NCBI RefSeq assembly: GCF_051106095.1
Contig: NC_135783.1
Span: 331,464,322-331,528,321 of the forward strand
Origin: Pogona vitticeps
Taxonomy: Eukaryota; Chordata; Lepidosauria; Squamata; Agamidae
DNA: 64,000 bases
Direction of reading: 5' to 3'
Shown piece after piece: positions 12,000 through 22,765 of the stretch. A model generated the notes under the pieces. It saw nothing but the letters and a program-made list of their open reading frames with translations, ran no database searches and was not told where the DNA came from. The position numbers and the translations under genes are program-made. Position 1 is the stretch's first letter; each line of letters opens with the position of its first letter.

Positions 12000-12112
12000 G
12001 AGGGGTCGCAAAGAGTCAGACACAACTCTTCCATAGGGTCATGAAGAGTCGGACACAACTCTTCCATGGGGTCATGAAGAATCGGACACGACTTGACGAC
12101 TAAACAACAGCA
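12000..12112 (+). mobile_element. Bov-B LINE 3' terminus with an internal minisatellite
   Basis: GGGGTCGCAAAGAGTCAGACAC...GACACGACTTGACGACTAAACAACA is the classic end of Bov-B. The unit holding CATGAAGAGTCGGACAC and AACTCTTCCATGGGGT is repeated about three times with small changes, so the tail has become a short tandem array. It faces the same way as SLC24A4. Confidence 0.85.
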
Positions 12113-12299
12113 AGGAATGTTGAAGCAGAAGGTGCTGTAAATGAGCAATGTGCACAGCTATCTCAGGTAAAAGGGTTAGGGAATTTAGATAGAAAACTAC
12201 CTTCTATGCTGATTGTGTCTTCTGTTGTGTTTCTAAAATTGTGTTCGCAGTTTATTGTTGTGTACTTAATTGTATTTATATTTGATCATCATCCTCATC

Positions 12300-12362
12300 T
12301 TAGAACTACAGAGTTGGAAGGGACTCTTGGATCATCATGTCCAGCCCCATCAAGGAGGCACA
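12300..12362 (-). mobile_element. CR1 LINE 3' end scrap
   Basis: AGAACTACAGAGTTGGAAGG and CATCATGTCCAGCCCC are the reverse complement of the CR1 3' end (compare 44,528-44,600). Only about 60 bases remain. Confidence 0.6.
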
Positions 12363-14072
12363 GTGGGGAATATTTATGTGTTTAATGTTAAGCTTTTAAT
12401 TAAGATTTTGTTTCTGATTTGGATTTTGGCATTGCTGGCTGCTATGAGTTCTTTCTTGGCAGAAAGGCAGGGTGTTAAAGAAATACATACAGAAAGCAAG
12501 GAGAAAGTTTCCAACCTACCATCTCATTGATGTGTCATCCCCCTCTCCCCGCAGGACTTTGATGCATAGGGAATTATTTTAAAATATTATTATTTTATTA
12601 TTTTAAAATAGGATTCTATCCCCAGCTGCTGTCAGGGTCATGCAGTTCAACTTTGTTCCTACTTAATTATTTTCCTTTTGTAGTTTAGACAGTTGACTGT
12701 GCAAATTCAGCCCACTTTTTGTACCTTTTCTGTACACCTTCATATTGCCTCTCACATGTCCCAGTTGGGCACTGCATTTCTTAAGCGGGAGAGAGAAATC
12801 AGCAAATTGAACTCAGCCCTGGGTAGCTTTGTAGAAGACAGTGCTTCTCTCCAGGATGCAGTTTAAAACAAAATGTTGGTTGGGGCTCTTTCTTATCTCT
12901 CTTTTCTATCTTTAACTATGAAATAACAGGCATGCAGTCATCATGTGTGAGACTTTTCTAAGGAATCTTCTTTTATCCTTTTGCTTTAGCTCTGTGTTTT
13001 CCCAGATGTGCAGAGCTTTCAGCCTGGAATTATGCACTAATGGTTTATTTATTTATTTTCCACACATACACTAAACTTTCCTGTTGCTCTTAACGTAAGT
13101 AACCAACTATAAATACATGTGTGTGTATATATTTTTAAACGTCAGTAACTGGGCAACAAATAATGCTATTGCCCCTCACCCCTTCCCTTCTCTGACTTCC
13201 CTTTTTTTCTGGGGTTAATATTTTACTTTACTGCAATGTGTATTCTAACACCATATGTCTCCTGTCTGCTAAGCCTTACTGTACCTCCTTTGTCTCGCTG
13301 ATAGCATTTGTTGTAATACTTGCATGCACTTATTATGTTTTCCTTTTATTAATACTCAGAGCTATGTGCTTTATATCTGGGTTTAGAAACAGAGATGTAT
13401 ACTGTAAAGCTTCCATTTTTATATAGATAATCAGAAATCCACCAAAACAAGCTTTCTCTAAGCTGTACGGTAGTGTGACGTATAGTAAAGGTAGATATGA
13501 TACTCTTAAAATTGTGATTGTACCATGAACTTGTTCTTTTTTAATTTTATTCTATTTTGATCAACAGCAACACTAATTTTTCAGGAGTTATCTACTTTGT
13601 CTCAGTCATTAGCAAGTTGTTAGCATCAGCATCACTGTTATTATTACAGACAAATAGGTTTTGAGACTTACTGGTTTTGATGGGTAATATTGAACATGTC
13701 CCACACTTCCAAGAAGGAAGAATTTTGATTGGATTATAGTTTTTATTATGAATTACCTGAAAGTATTTGAATGTAGAGCCAAACCTGCAAAATAACAATA
13801 GCAGCAATGATAACAAAAATAATTGCAAGCTAAAGAGATGGAGTTAGGATGAAGGGCAGTCTATTCCCACACAAAGCCAATCTGTCCTCACATAACCACA
13901 TCTTGAAACGCTCTTCTTAATGTGCAGCCTTACCCGGATGCATTTTGAAAATCAAATAATTCAAGATTTTTAACATTTCAAACTGAAATCTGAAGGTACT
14001 ATTGTGAGGCAAAGAGAGGAAAGAAAAGCACAGTGAAAAAGGTACATTAACCATTGGTGTTGTGATCAATAG

Positions 14073-14242
14073 TGAAGGGAATGCAACAATATGGCCGAAA
14101 TTCCGTGGTGATGGTCGATGAGATAATTTGTTCCAGTCCTCCGAAATATCGTTTTCCTGAAGCTGGCTTGCGAATAATGATTACAAACAAATTTGGACCA
14201 AGAACCAGGCTACGGATGGCAAGCAGGATCATTATTAACGAG
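14073..14242 (+). CDS. SLC24A4: SLC24A4 coding exon, cytosolic loop with the FPEAGLRIMI block
   Basis: The exon begins after GATCAATAG, completes Val, and reads KGMQQYGRNSVVMVDEI, then SSPPKYRFPEAGLRIMITN, then KFGPRTRLRMASRIIINE before donor GTAAGT. It is 170 bases long, enters at phase 1 and exits at phase 0. The block FPEAGLRIMI...FGPRTRLRMASR is close to NCKX4 and less like NCKX3, which has FPPKTRLSMASR; this is the best single reason for choosing SLC24A4 over SLC24A3. It is cytosolic. Position 5' of the Val codon carries in-frame stops, so the acceptor, not an ATG, defines the start. An internal Met codon exists but has no role as a start. Confidence 0.96.
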
Positions 14243-14912
14243 GTAAGTCTACAAAGATGAGAGTAGTTGAAACAAAGTAAATGAATCATTTTATATTTTT
14301 GTGATTCCTTTAATTTCTATTATATATTTGTTTATGGAGCAATCAAGATATATGGTACTTTGCAAAAATTTATTTTTCAAAGCTATTTACCCAAAGAAAT
14401 TACTGTTGAAAGGACACAGAAGGTCCCAGATTGAGCTCCAGGACCTGGAAAAAAAACTCCTGCGTGAAACCCTGGAAAACCATTACTGCTATATAGGGTG
14501 AACAATATAGGCCTTGATGGACCAAAATTCTGGCTCCAGAAAAAGCAGCTTTCTATGTTCCCAGGGACAGGAAAGATAAAAATAGCAAGAAAGTGATGTA
14601 ACTTCCATTGTGTTGAATTCACACATGTACTAAGAGCAGAGAATCAATGGGTGTTAAGTTGGTCACAACTAAGATATCCTGTTGATTTCTGTGTGTCTGT
14701 TCTGAGTTAATCTGGATCCATTTCATTATTAGAAGGACTTCTTCGCTCAACACACAATTAATATATGGAATTCACTGCATCAGCATGTGCTGGTGGCTAC
14801 TGGTTTAGATGAAGTAAAATAGGATTAATGCATCCATGGAGGAAAAGTCTATCAATAGCTATTAGTCTGGACACAGTGTTGAACAATCATGTTCAGAGCA
14901 AAGCTGTGAAAA

Positions 14913-15003
14913 GTTACTTTTTTGGACTATTGGCAGGTTCTCTGACCAGTAGTGTCTTGCTTACAGGGCATGTTTGGGAGCTATAATCCCAAAAATAATT
15001 TTG
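14913..15003. mobile_element. Short MITE, AGTTACTTTTTTGGACTA family
   Basis: AGTTACTTTTTTGGACTA at the left and TATAATCCCAAAAATAATTTT at the right are imperfect inverted ends about 90 bases apart. The same ends recur at 31718-31808, 41830-41922 and elsewhere in the window. Confidence 0.6.
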
Positions 15004-15254
15004 CCATGCTTTGGTTTTGAGGCATTATGCTGGCGAACAAAAATGTGAACAAGTTCTTACATCCATGTTCTGTTGGTGGCCTTCCTAGAAGCAGTCATCT
15101 AATTACTTTAAGAAACAAGTGCTGGAATAGATTGATGTTTGGTCAGAATCAGCAGTCCTCATTGCACATTCTTATGTTATGGAATGAAAACGTAGGGAAG
15201 GTTAAGCAAGCAACATCTGTAGCATCAATTGAGTTGGAGCACCTTTTGTAAAGT

Positions 15255-15372
15255 TTAGTCCAGTGTTTAGAAAACACTGTCAGTCCAAAAGTTGTAGACT
15301 TCACCTTCCAGAAATCCCACCCCATGGGCAAAGGTCCTCACAAGACTGGGACTTGTAGTCCAAAAAAATTAC
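15255..15372. mobile_element. Degenerate palindromic MITE
   Basis: AGTCCAAAAGTTGTAGACTTC and GGGACTTGTAGTCCAAAAAAAT are the arms of the common hairpin family; the centre has CCAGAAATCCCACC. Ends are unclear. Confidence 0.45.
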
Positions 15373-15800
15373 TGTATCAGGAGGACCAAACATTGTCTTG
15401 TCTACTTCTGAGAAAGAGGTATTTGAGATAGGAACGAAGTACTTCTAGCTTTATTGATATGACAGCACAAAGTTCAGTCCATAGATGTAGCTGTATATGT
15501 CATATTATGGCAATTGTTATAAGGTAGGATTACAAAAAAGGAGACTTTTCCATAAAGATAAATATGCTAGACATTGGGTGGAGTTACATGCATAGATACT
15601 CATGTAGTTCATTTCCATGAATGAGCTAGAGCAATATTTGAATTTTAGCCATAGAGGAGCATCAAGGCTAACAGGTATGTTCAGTGAGGGCGGGGGGAAT
15701 TAGATGGCAAAACCAAACAAAAAATAAAAACAAGTAAGATCAGAAAACTCTTGGAAATCATTTGAGAATATTTACTGGATTTGATTTATATGTTTTCTAG

Positions 15801-15939
15801 CGCCAGAGATTAATCCAGTCTTCTAATGGGAAGCTCATCCAGAATGGGAAACATGAAAATATTGAAAATGGGGCCATCCACATGGGTAACCAGGAAGAGG
15901 AACATGAACATGTCAACTTATCTCCATTTTCGCTTCCAG
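15801..15939 (+). CDS. SLC24A4: SLC24A4 coding exon, variable part of the cytosolic loop
   Basis: Acceptor TTTTCTAG and donor GTAAAT bound 139 bases, phase 0 in and one base out. It reads RQRLIQSSNGKLIQNG, then KHENIENGAIHMG, then NQEEEHEHVNLSPFSLP. The conserved ends RQRLI, HENIENG and LSPFS match NCKX4. The middle is shorter than the human loop as I remember it, which has a Gln/Pro-rich stretch here. This is the most variable part of the protein and is thought to be an unstructured cytosolic linker. The frame is open and splice sites are good, so the shortness looks like real divergence rather than damage. Confidence 0.93.
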
Positions 15940-16444
15940 GTAAATCTGATATGCTTATTATAGAATGAATGAGGAAGATAGATTATCCTCCCTTGAAGAG
16001 CTACTCAAATGGTTAAGGTTCCAAATTCTACTTCCCATACTCCCAATATATGACAGTATCTTTCTCTGTCTTGTATAAGCTGTTTCCCCTTCCTCTAGTC
16101 TTCATTTGTCTGGTCTATATGAATCCAGTGAAGGCTGGATAAGCACAGTTGAGCTGTTTTTCAACCGGAGCTCCCAGCAGCAAAATGTTGAGTAATGTTT
16201 CGTCTTCACCTGGAGCTGAATCCCAAGATATTACATTTTCACACAGGTAGAATTATTTAACTGCAACAAAAGTAGTCCTGACTCACTATATCAGGATGTG
16301 ATCCTACTAAAAACAAATTCATATGCCTTATTGGCTTCATACTTTGAGACATGTTACCTAATCACTGATGTCATTACAAGTATAAGGCTAATTTAAGTAT
16401 GTATGCCACAGTGGTTTAGATGTATATGCCACAGTGGTTTATGT

Positions 16445-16582
16445 CAGCAGTTCTTAACCTTGGGTTATTCAGGTGTTTTTGGACTGCAACTCCCAGAAGC
16501 CTTCACCACCAGCTGTGCTGGCTGGGGTTTCTGGGAGTTGCAGTTCAAAAACACCTGAGTAACCCAAGGTTAAGAACCACTG
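16445..16582. mobile_element. Palindromic hAT MITE with exact 8-bp target duplication
   Basis: The left arm (CAGCAGTTCTTAACCTTGGG) and right arm (ending GGTTAAGAACCACTG) are inverted repeats running nearly the whole length, meeting near the CAGCTGTGCTGGCTGG centre. GTTTATGT flanks it at 16437-16444 and 16583-16590, the 8 bp expected of hAT transposase. Very similar to 58483-58620. Confidence 0.92.
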
Positions 16583-16699
16583 GTTTATGTCACTAAGCGA
16601 TTGAGCTGAAGGAAACTATAGGATGTGGATAGGCCAATTCTATAGATTTGCATTATATGCACTGTTACATTCAGTGATTTGTACTGACAGCAGTCAGGA

Positions 16700-16945
16700 T
16701 GGTTTCCAGTTCAAACTTTCCCAGCTGCAGACCCGGGGGGTGGGAGTTCAGTGTCCCACTGTGCATCCCAAAAGAACCATCCTGTATAGTTTTGGGCAAG
16801 CTGCATAGTTCCAGCCCTAACCCCTACCCACCCCCGCCAAAGAAGGGAATGGTAAACCAGTTCTTAGTATTCTCTGCCTGGAAAACTCTGAACATGGATT
16901 GCCATAAGTCAAAATTGACTTGATGGCACACAGTTGTTATTAATT
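16700..16945 (+). mobile_element. tRNA-derived SINE, 3' part
   Basis: GGGAATGGTAAACCAGTTCT, TATTCTCTGCCTGGAAAAC and ATAAGTCAAAATTGACTTGA followed by TGGCACACAGTTGTTATTA form a 3' end that I associate with a common squamate tRNA-derived SINE. The tRNA head is weak here. The copy at 51893-52075 has the same order with a better head. Confidence 0.55.
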
Positions 16946-17611
16946 ATCTGTTGCTTGCCATATTTCGCTAGTAGATTTTGTGAAGAAGAGGCTGGAAATT
17001 TGCTTTTGAGGATTGCAACCCTTGGGATCCTACAACCAGTTTGGTAGTCCAGGTTGTAGTCCAAAAAAGGAGCATTTATCTCCTCTGCTATGCATGTTTT
17101 TATTTTTTTGCTTCAGAGCACTCCCTGTTGACACACAAATGTGCTAAAGTGCTGTGTAAATTCCCTCTTCCTCCTCTTAAGAATATTTATATGAATAACA
17201 CTTACAGGAGCAAAAAAAGCACATCTAGAGTAAAGACTGGGTTAATAATCAGCCCATCTTTTCAGGCAGCCCTGAGAGGCATCATCACAAGGATGAGCCT
17301 GGTGAACGTTTTTGAAAAGAAAGTTCTTGGCTTCTTTAGACTGAAACTCAGAAATTTTATGGAAGGTCAAGAGAGCTGCATTAATGGAAAATATGTGTAT
17401 ATGTCTGTCTGCTTGTGTACCTGAAGCAATTGATTTTAATAAATAGATCAGCCCTAATGCTTGCTTTCAGAATTGCACAAATTGGATCCCTCTTAATAAA
17501 TGCTGAGTTTGCAAAATTTTATCTTTATGTGGCAGAAAAGTAGATGAAGAGATGAGTAAGTTATTTATAAGCAAACCATTTAGAAGACAGAGGCTGTTGT
17601 TTAGAACAGGG

Positions 17612-17735
17612 CTCTCCACCTTGAGAATTGATTTGTTGTTAGGTCTCAGCTCCCAAAATTCCCAGCCACCATGACCTGTAATGCTGGATTCTAAGAACTG
17701 CAGTTGAAAATATCTGGAGGGCCAAAGACTGAGGA
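17612..17735. mobile_element. Palindromic hAT-like MITE, second subfamily
   Basis: CAGGGCTCTCCACCTTGAG, CTCAGCTCCCAAAATTCCC and GGATTCTAAGAACTGCAG are positioned as in the other hairpin MITEs, but the ends (CAGGGCTC) differ from the CAGTGGTTC group. Diverged and partly eroded. Confidence 0.5.
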
Positions 17736-18449
17736 TTAGTAGATTGTAATAGTCAGCTGAATTAATACAAAAGCAGACATTTGTGCCATTAAGCTCAGCT
17801 GGAGACACATGATTCAAGTAGACTTATCTGGCTGAGAAATCTGAATCCTGTAGCGCAGACCACTCTTAAAACAAAGCCAGTTTATTTGCATGCTTCAAGC
17901 TCCTTAAGACTAGCTCCTTTTGTGACAATTGTACATGATCAGCTTTTGGTGATTTTTCTGTTCTGATGAAGAATTGGCTATAATATGTGACTCAGTAACT
18001 CAGTCACTGGCTATAATATGTGACTCGGGAAATCAGAAGAGTTACTGAGGGGGCAGTAAGAGAGAGAATGAAGGCTGGTGGGCAAGAATGCTGTTGAAGG
18101 GGAGAGCCAGGTGATGTTAGTTGGCGCCCTTTGGTAATTTTAGAGTCTGGTTTTACAGTTTTAAGAGGACTCTGCTGTTTAGTACACTTGCTTTGAAGTG
18201 TAGTAAGTTAGCACTGCTGCATTTGGGCACCTTTCTGCTTATTTTGTCAACTGTTGCCCTGAATATCTGCCCCAAAGTCCTGCCTTGAATGTATCATGGG
18301 ATAGATTATTCAACAGAACCATTATTGATGACACTTTATGAAAGTACAACTTGTTTTTAGTTGTTACATTCCCTACATAAATAAATATGCCTGCCTACTG
18401 ATTTCATTGCACCTGTGTTTCAGTCTGTATGGGTTTTGTAAATACTGTA

Positions 18450-21400
18450 ACTTACTTTGTTGGTGGATTACACAGCCAAGTAGGTAAAAAGGAGACACTT
18501 GTCACTCCCTCTATATCAATCGGTGGAGATCCATTGTGATCTGCTGTGTTTCCAAGCAGGTCTCTGTTGGTTTCCATGAGTGAAATTGCTGTTGCTGTAG
18601 TTTTCCAGACAAGTTTCTCATAAAAGACAGACAAATCAGTTGTGAGAACAGCAAAATGCTCCTGGATGAAGTCAGCCTCCTCACACACTATTTCCCAAAG
18701 AATTGACAACCTTTACCAGGTTCATGATCCCAATTCTGTCTTTCTGCAAAAGCAGCCTGCCCCTAACTCCATTGTTGTTGAAGCATCTCAATCTTGCTCT
18801 CAACATCAACAAAACCTTATTCTGCCTAACAAGGACAGTGGATGCATCAACTCAATGGGCTGCTGGCTCTGTTCCTCTTCAGCCTTGACAGTGTAGGTTG
18901 TCCTTCTTATGAGACAACATGTCTCCCTTAATCGAAGCACTGCCTATCACAAACTTTTCAACAAGGAGGCTTCTTGGTGGTTAAACAACAAATGCTTGCA
19001 GCACACCACACTGTTGATGCCACCTCTAAATTTATGGCTACCTCCATTGCACTTCACGGCTTTTCTTGGCTTAGAACAACAGGCCTGTGTGGAAGATGCT
19101 TGTGCCCACGCCAAAGACCTTCCCTTCAGTGGTGTGGGTTTGTTCAATACTGAGACTGATGATATTTTGGAAAATGTACAGAAGAAGTGGATGGCTGTGA
19201 GGCGCTGGGGACTTTGTCCTACATACCAACAGCACCCGAAACTTGTGCACACAGTGACGCCATCCCTATACCTCCTACCAGAGGTTTCAACAAGAACCTC
19301 AGAGGCAAACAACCACTGCCCCTTATTATAAGCAGCAATCCTTCCATCCTAAGAACCTCAAATAAAACACCATGACTGCAAGCCCAAGCATCATGTTTGG
19401 TATTTCACTGGCTGAGATCTTACTACCACCTTCCCCTCACTACCCGCCTCCACTCATTCTGTGGCAACACTCACCTGCGTGGAGGAACAACATAATCACA
19501 CATGCTTGGGTTCTGTCCATCATCGAATTGGGGTACCATATAGAATTCCACCAACTCCCTCCATCATTTCACAACATCACACCTCCATTGGTAACCCTGC
19601 AGGAAATAATACATTCTTTATTACTCAAAGACGCCATAGGACCACTGCCACTCCACCACACAATGAAAGGGTTTTTCTCTTGATATTTCACAGTCCCTAA
19701 AAAGGACGGTAGCTTTCACCCTATTCTAGAACTCAAGGACGTGAATCAGTATATTACCACTACTAAGTTTCACATGGATACTCTCGAGTCCATTCTTCCT
19801 CTGCTTCAAAAGAAAGATCGGATCACAGGCATCAGTTTATGGGATGGCTACTTCCACATTTCCATCAGTCTATCCCTCAGGTCTTACCTCCGCTTCCAGT
19901 TCAAGTGTCAGGCCTGTCAGTTCAGAAGGTTACAATTTGAACTGGTCACAGCAGCTTGGGTGTTTACAGAATGCATGCCCCCCCCCGAGCAACCAGTGCC
20001 ATTCTAATAGCTCTGTCGTGGCCATGTCAACGCCAGTTTTTGGCTCTGCATCAACTGGCATCCAAAGTCTATCACCTTCCTCATCTTCCTCACCTTCTCA
20101 TCAAAAACAGGGCTCAGATCCCCCACCCAGATCTCCCAAGATTTCATCTGGCAGCATGGAGGATTCTGCCTCCATGATGAATGTCCTCCATCAGGCCAGG
20201 AAACCCTCCACCAGACGGGCCTATTTTTATAAATGAAAATTTTTTAAATCCTTCAGTTCTTCAGTAGTCCGGTCACTGACTAATTCTTCTCTTCACACAG
20301 TTTTATGTTTCCTTCTACACCTTAAGCGCCGAGGACTTCCTATGTCATCACTTAGGCTATCTCTCTCTACTGTTGTTGGACATCAGTTACTAACCTGTCC
20401 AGCTTCTCAATTCTTCAGACATTCTTCAATCTGCAAGCGGATTAACATATATAACCTGACGTCCACTCCTCCCCGCCACGGTGGTCATTGACATTAGTAA
20501 GACATATCACACGGGCGCTCTTTGAGCCACTAGCATCCAGATCTATTCCTTCTAACATTTAAAACTGTATTCCTTGTGGCAATCACCTCCAGATGACACG
20601 CCAATGGGCTGATAGCTGCATGCTCTGACTATCCTTACCTTCAGCTCCACCCTGACAAGGTTCGTCTCTTTAGGGACATTTCATTCCTTCCGAAAGTTGT
20701 ATTTCAGTTTCACCTCTCTCAGCTTGTGGTCCTTCCGTTCTTTTTTCCATCTCCATCCACTCTTCATGAACTCATCCTTCACACTTTAGATGTCAGACAT
20801 GCTCTTGTCTTTTATGTGGTCTGCATGTAGCCCTTTCGACAGTCTCCTTGACTGTTCATCAGCTGCCAGCCCCCCTCAAGGGGACTCTAAGTCACCTTCC
20901 AACACATCTCCAAGTGGGTCATCTCTGCTATTCAACTCTCCTACCAACTTGCACATACACCAGTACCACAGCCTCTCCACCCACATTCCATGAGAGCCTT
21001 GGCAGCATCCACTGCTTTCCTGTGTATAACCTCCCTCCAGGATATCCACACATCTGCCACCTGACCACAGCAGTCTATCTTCATCAACCACTACCAGTTA
21101 GATGTTCAGCTGAAGTCTGATGCCTCTTTTGGAAGAGTTATACTTTCTTCTACTTTGGTGTGACACCCTCCTCTGGGTGAGCTAGCTTTTTAGTCACCCA
21201 GAGTGTGATTCACAGAGGCCACAAAGAAGGACAGGTTACCTACCTGTAATTGTAGTTCTTTGAGTAGTCCTCTGTGATTTACACATCCCGCTCATTATCC
21301 CCACTGTCATCCCCTCACTTACAGCAGTGGTTGACTTAACTGAAGGGAGAGCCTTGGTGCCAAGGTACATGTACGGGGAGAAGGGGTTTGTACTAATGTG

Positions 21401-21540
21401 TCTTTGGCTGATCCGAGAAGCTCTAGAATATTGCGATGAGACTCCATGCATGCATGGATCACCCGGAGTGTGAAATTTTAAATCCTGTTCTATTTCCCTC
21501 ATTGTTGAAATGGAGGACTGTTGACTTGGCTTCATTTACA
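18450..21540 (+). mobile_element. DIRS-type retroelement fossil
   Basis: A broken tyrosine-recombinase retrotransposon, same strand as the gene. Parts in order: a gag-like region (about 18,600-19,360) with the motif VHDPNSVFLQKQPAPNSIV; a reverse transcriptase region (about 19,690-19,990) with FHMDTLESILPLLQK and SYLRFQF; a probable recombinase region starting near 20,170 with ARKPSTRRAY; and a terminal part (about 21,180-21,540) with the phrase GGTTACCTACCTGTAATTG and repeated CACCCAGAGTGTGA-like words, as seen at ends of DIRS elements in reptiles. It lacks LTRs, which fits the family. It carries many breaks across all parts and looks long dead; age is moderate to old. Outer limits are approximate. 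Confidence 0.82.
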
Positions 21541-21635
21541 TACATTTTTGCTTTAATTATGCTTAAACAGAAGTAAGATTTTTAAATAGAAAACTTACTA
21601 AAAGAACATTTTCCTTTCCTGTCTTTGCTATTCAG

Positions 21636-21802
21636 AAGGAAAAATGGAAAAAGTGAAATGGATTCTGACCTGGCCATTGATATTCATCCTGTTTTTCACC
21701 GTTCCAAACTGCAGTAAACCACGCTGGGAAAATTTTTTCATGTTGACCTTCATCTTATCCACCCTATGGATTGCTTTGTTTTCCTATTTTATGGTGTGGT
21801 TG
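21636..21802 (+). CDS. SLC24A4: SLC24A4 coding exon, first helices of the C-terminal membrane half
   Basis: Acceptor TTTGCTATTCAG and donor GTAAGT bound 167 bases. It completes Glu, then reads GKMEKVKWILTWPLIFILFF, then TVPNCSKPRWENFFMLTF, then ILSTLWIALFSYFMVWL. Two hydrophobic helices flank the PNCSKPRWE loop, a signature shared by NCKX family members; the human form is IPNCSKPRWEKFFMVTF. This exon marks the return from the cytosolic loop into the membrane. The intron before it was lengthened by a DIRS-type element that stops about 100 bases upstream, without touching the acceptor tract. Confidence 0.96.
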
Positions 21803-22114
21803 GTAAGTGGATGCTTTTTAAAAAAAAAATGCAAACTGTTTTTCAACAGGGAACTTGGTTTTGAAGTAATGTTGGAAAGAGCAGGCATCTGTAATAAGGA
21901 AGAACAATGTGTAACATTACAGTTAAAAGAACTATTGGTTCTTTTGTTTAGTGTTACACATATATAGTGACAAGTTTGCCTTATCTATAGTCAGAGAGGT
22001 GGAAAGTTAGATTTTTTGGAGCATAGCGCCTAGAATAACCTGGCCAGTGGCTCTCTTGACTGTAGTCCAAAAAGGTGTTGTCTCCCATCTGTGTTTATAG
22101 GACAGCTATTCCTG

Positions 22115-22765
22115 TTCTTCAGTACTTAAGGGATCTGGAGGGAAGGTAGCTTTGATTGGGTAACCTCCTTGGTGGATGGTGGGAATGCTGTAGACATACT
22201 GTATCTTGACTTCAGCTAACCTTTGACAAAGTGCCCCATTATATTCTGATTAGTAAGCTAACTAGGAATGGGCTGGATAGAACAAGTGTCAGGTGGATAC
22301 ACGGTTACAGAATAGTACTCAGAGGATGATGATTAATGGCTCTTTCTCAAACTGGGAGGAGGTAACAAGTGAGGTATCTAGGGTTCAGTCCTGGGCCCTG
22401 TGCTCTTCAACATTTTTATTAATTACTTGGATCAGAGGGTGCAGGGAATACCTATCAAATTTGTGGATGGCACAAAATTGGGTGGAATAGTTAATATCTT
22501 GGAAGACAGAAACAAATGTCAGAAAGATCTTGATAGGCTTAGCTGGAAAACAACAGAATGAAATTTAACAGGGATGAGTTAGAGCAGTATGACAATGGAA
22601 CCAATTACCTTTGGAGATGGTAAGTGCTCCATCACTGGAGGCATTCAAGAGAAAATTAGACAACCATCTGTCAGATCTGCTTTGATTTGGATTCCTGCAT
22701 TGAGCAGGGGGTTGGACTCACTGGCCTTATAGGCCCCTTCCAACTCAATTATTCTATGATTCATG
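22115..22765 (+). mobile_element. CR1 LINE 3' portion
   Basis: Conceptual frames show remains of the CR1 reverse transcriptase (TTTGACAAAGTGCCCC, GGTTCAGTCCTGGGCCCTGT for the GVxQGSVLGP-like block, TTTGTGGATGGCAC for the FADDT block). The 3' end GGTTGGACTCACTGGCCTTA...TTATTCTATGATTC is the diagnostic CR1 terminus. 5' truncated and full of stops. Confidence 0.85.

Larger units (their letters stand above)
4270..14072 (+). other. SLC24A4 intron (9.8 kb)
   Basis: Largest intron in the window. Named insertions are a Bov-B fragment, two L2-like LINE ends, a tRNA-derived SINE, a hAT palindrome, CR1 pieces, a Sauria SINE, a TAAA repeat and a Bov-B tail. The stretches 7,100-8,690, 9,060-10,500 and 12,370-14,070 show no element I can name and no exon signal. 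Confidence 0.6.
14243..15800 (+). other. SLC24A4 intron (1.56 kb)
   Basis: Carries two hairpin-like MITE copies (14913-15003 and 15255-15372). No other named element. Confidence 0.7.
15940..21635 (+). other. SLC24A4 intron with DIRS insertion
   Basis: Holds a hAT MITE (16445-16582), a tRNA-derived SINE (about 16700-16945), another MITE (17612-17735), a local duplication near 17977-18040 and the DIRS fossil. The stretch 16,950-17,600 shows no element I can name. Confidence 0.65.

Noticed and set aside
14072-14260. Treating the ATG in the exon at 14,073 as a gene start
   Set aside because: The Met is internal to SLC24A4; the acceptor and phase with the previous exon define the coding start.
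18452-19312. Minus-strand open frames across 18452-18709 and 18947-19312
   Set aside because: They are antisense shadows of the DIRS gag-like region on the plus strand.
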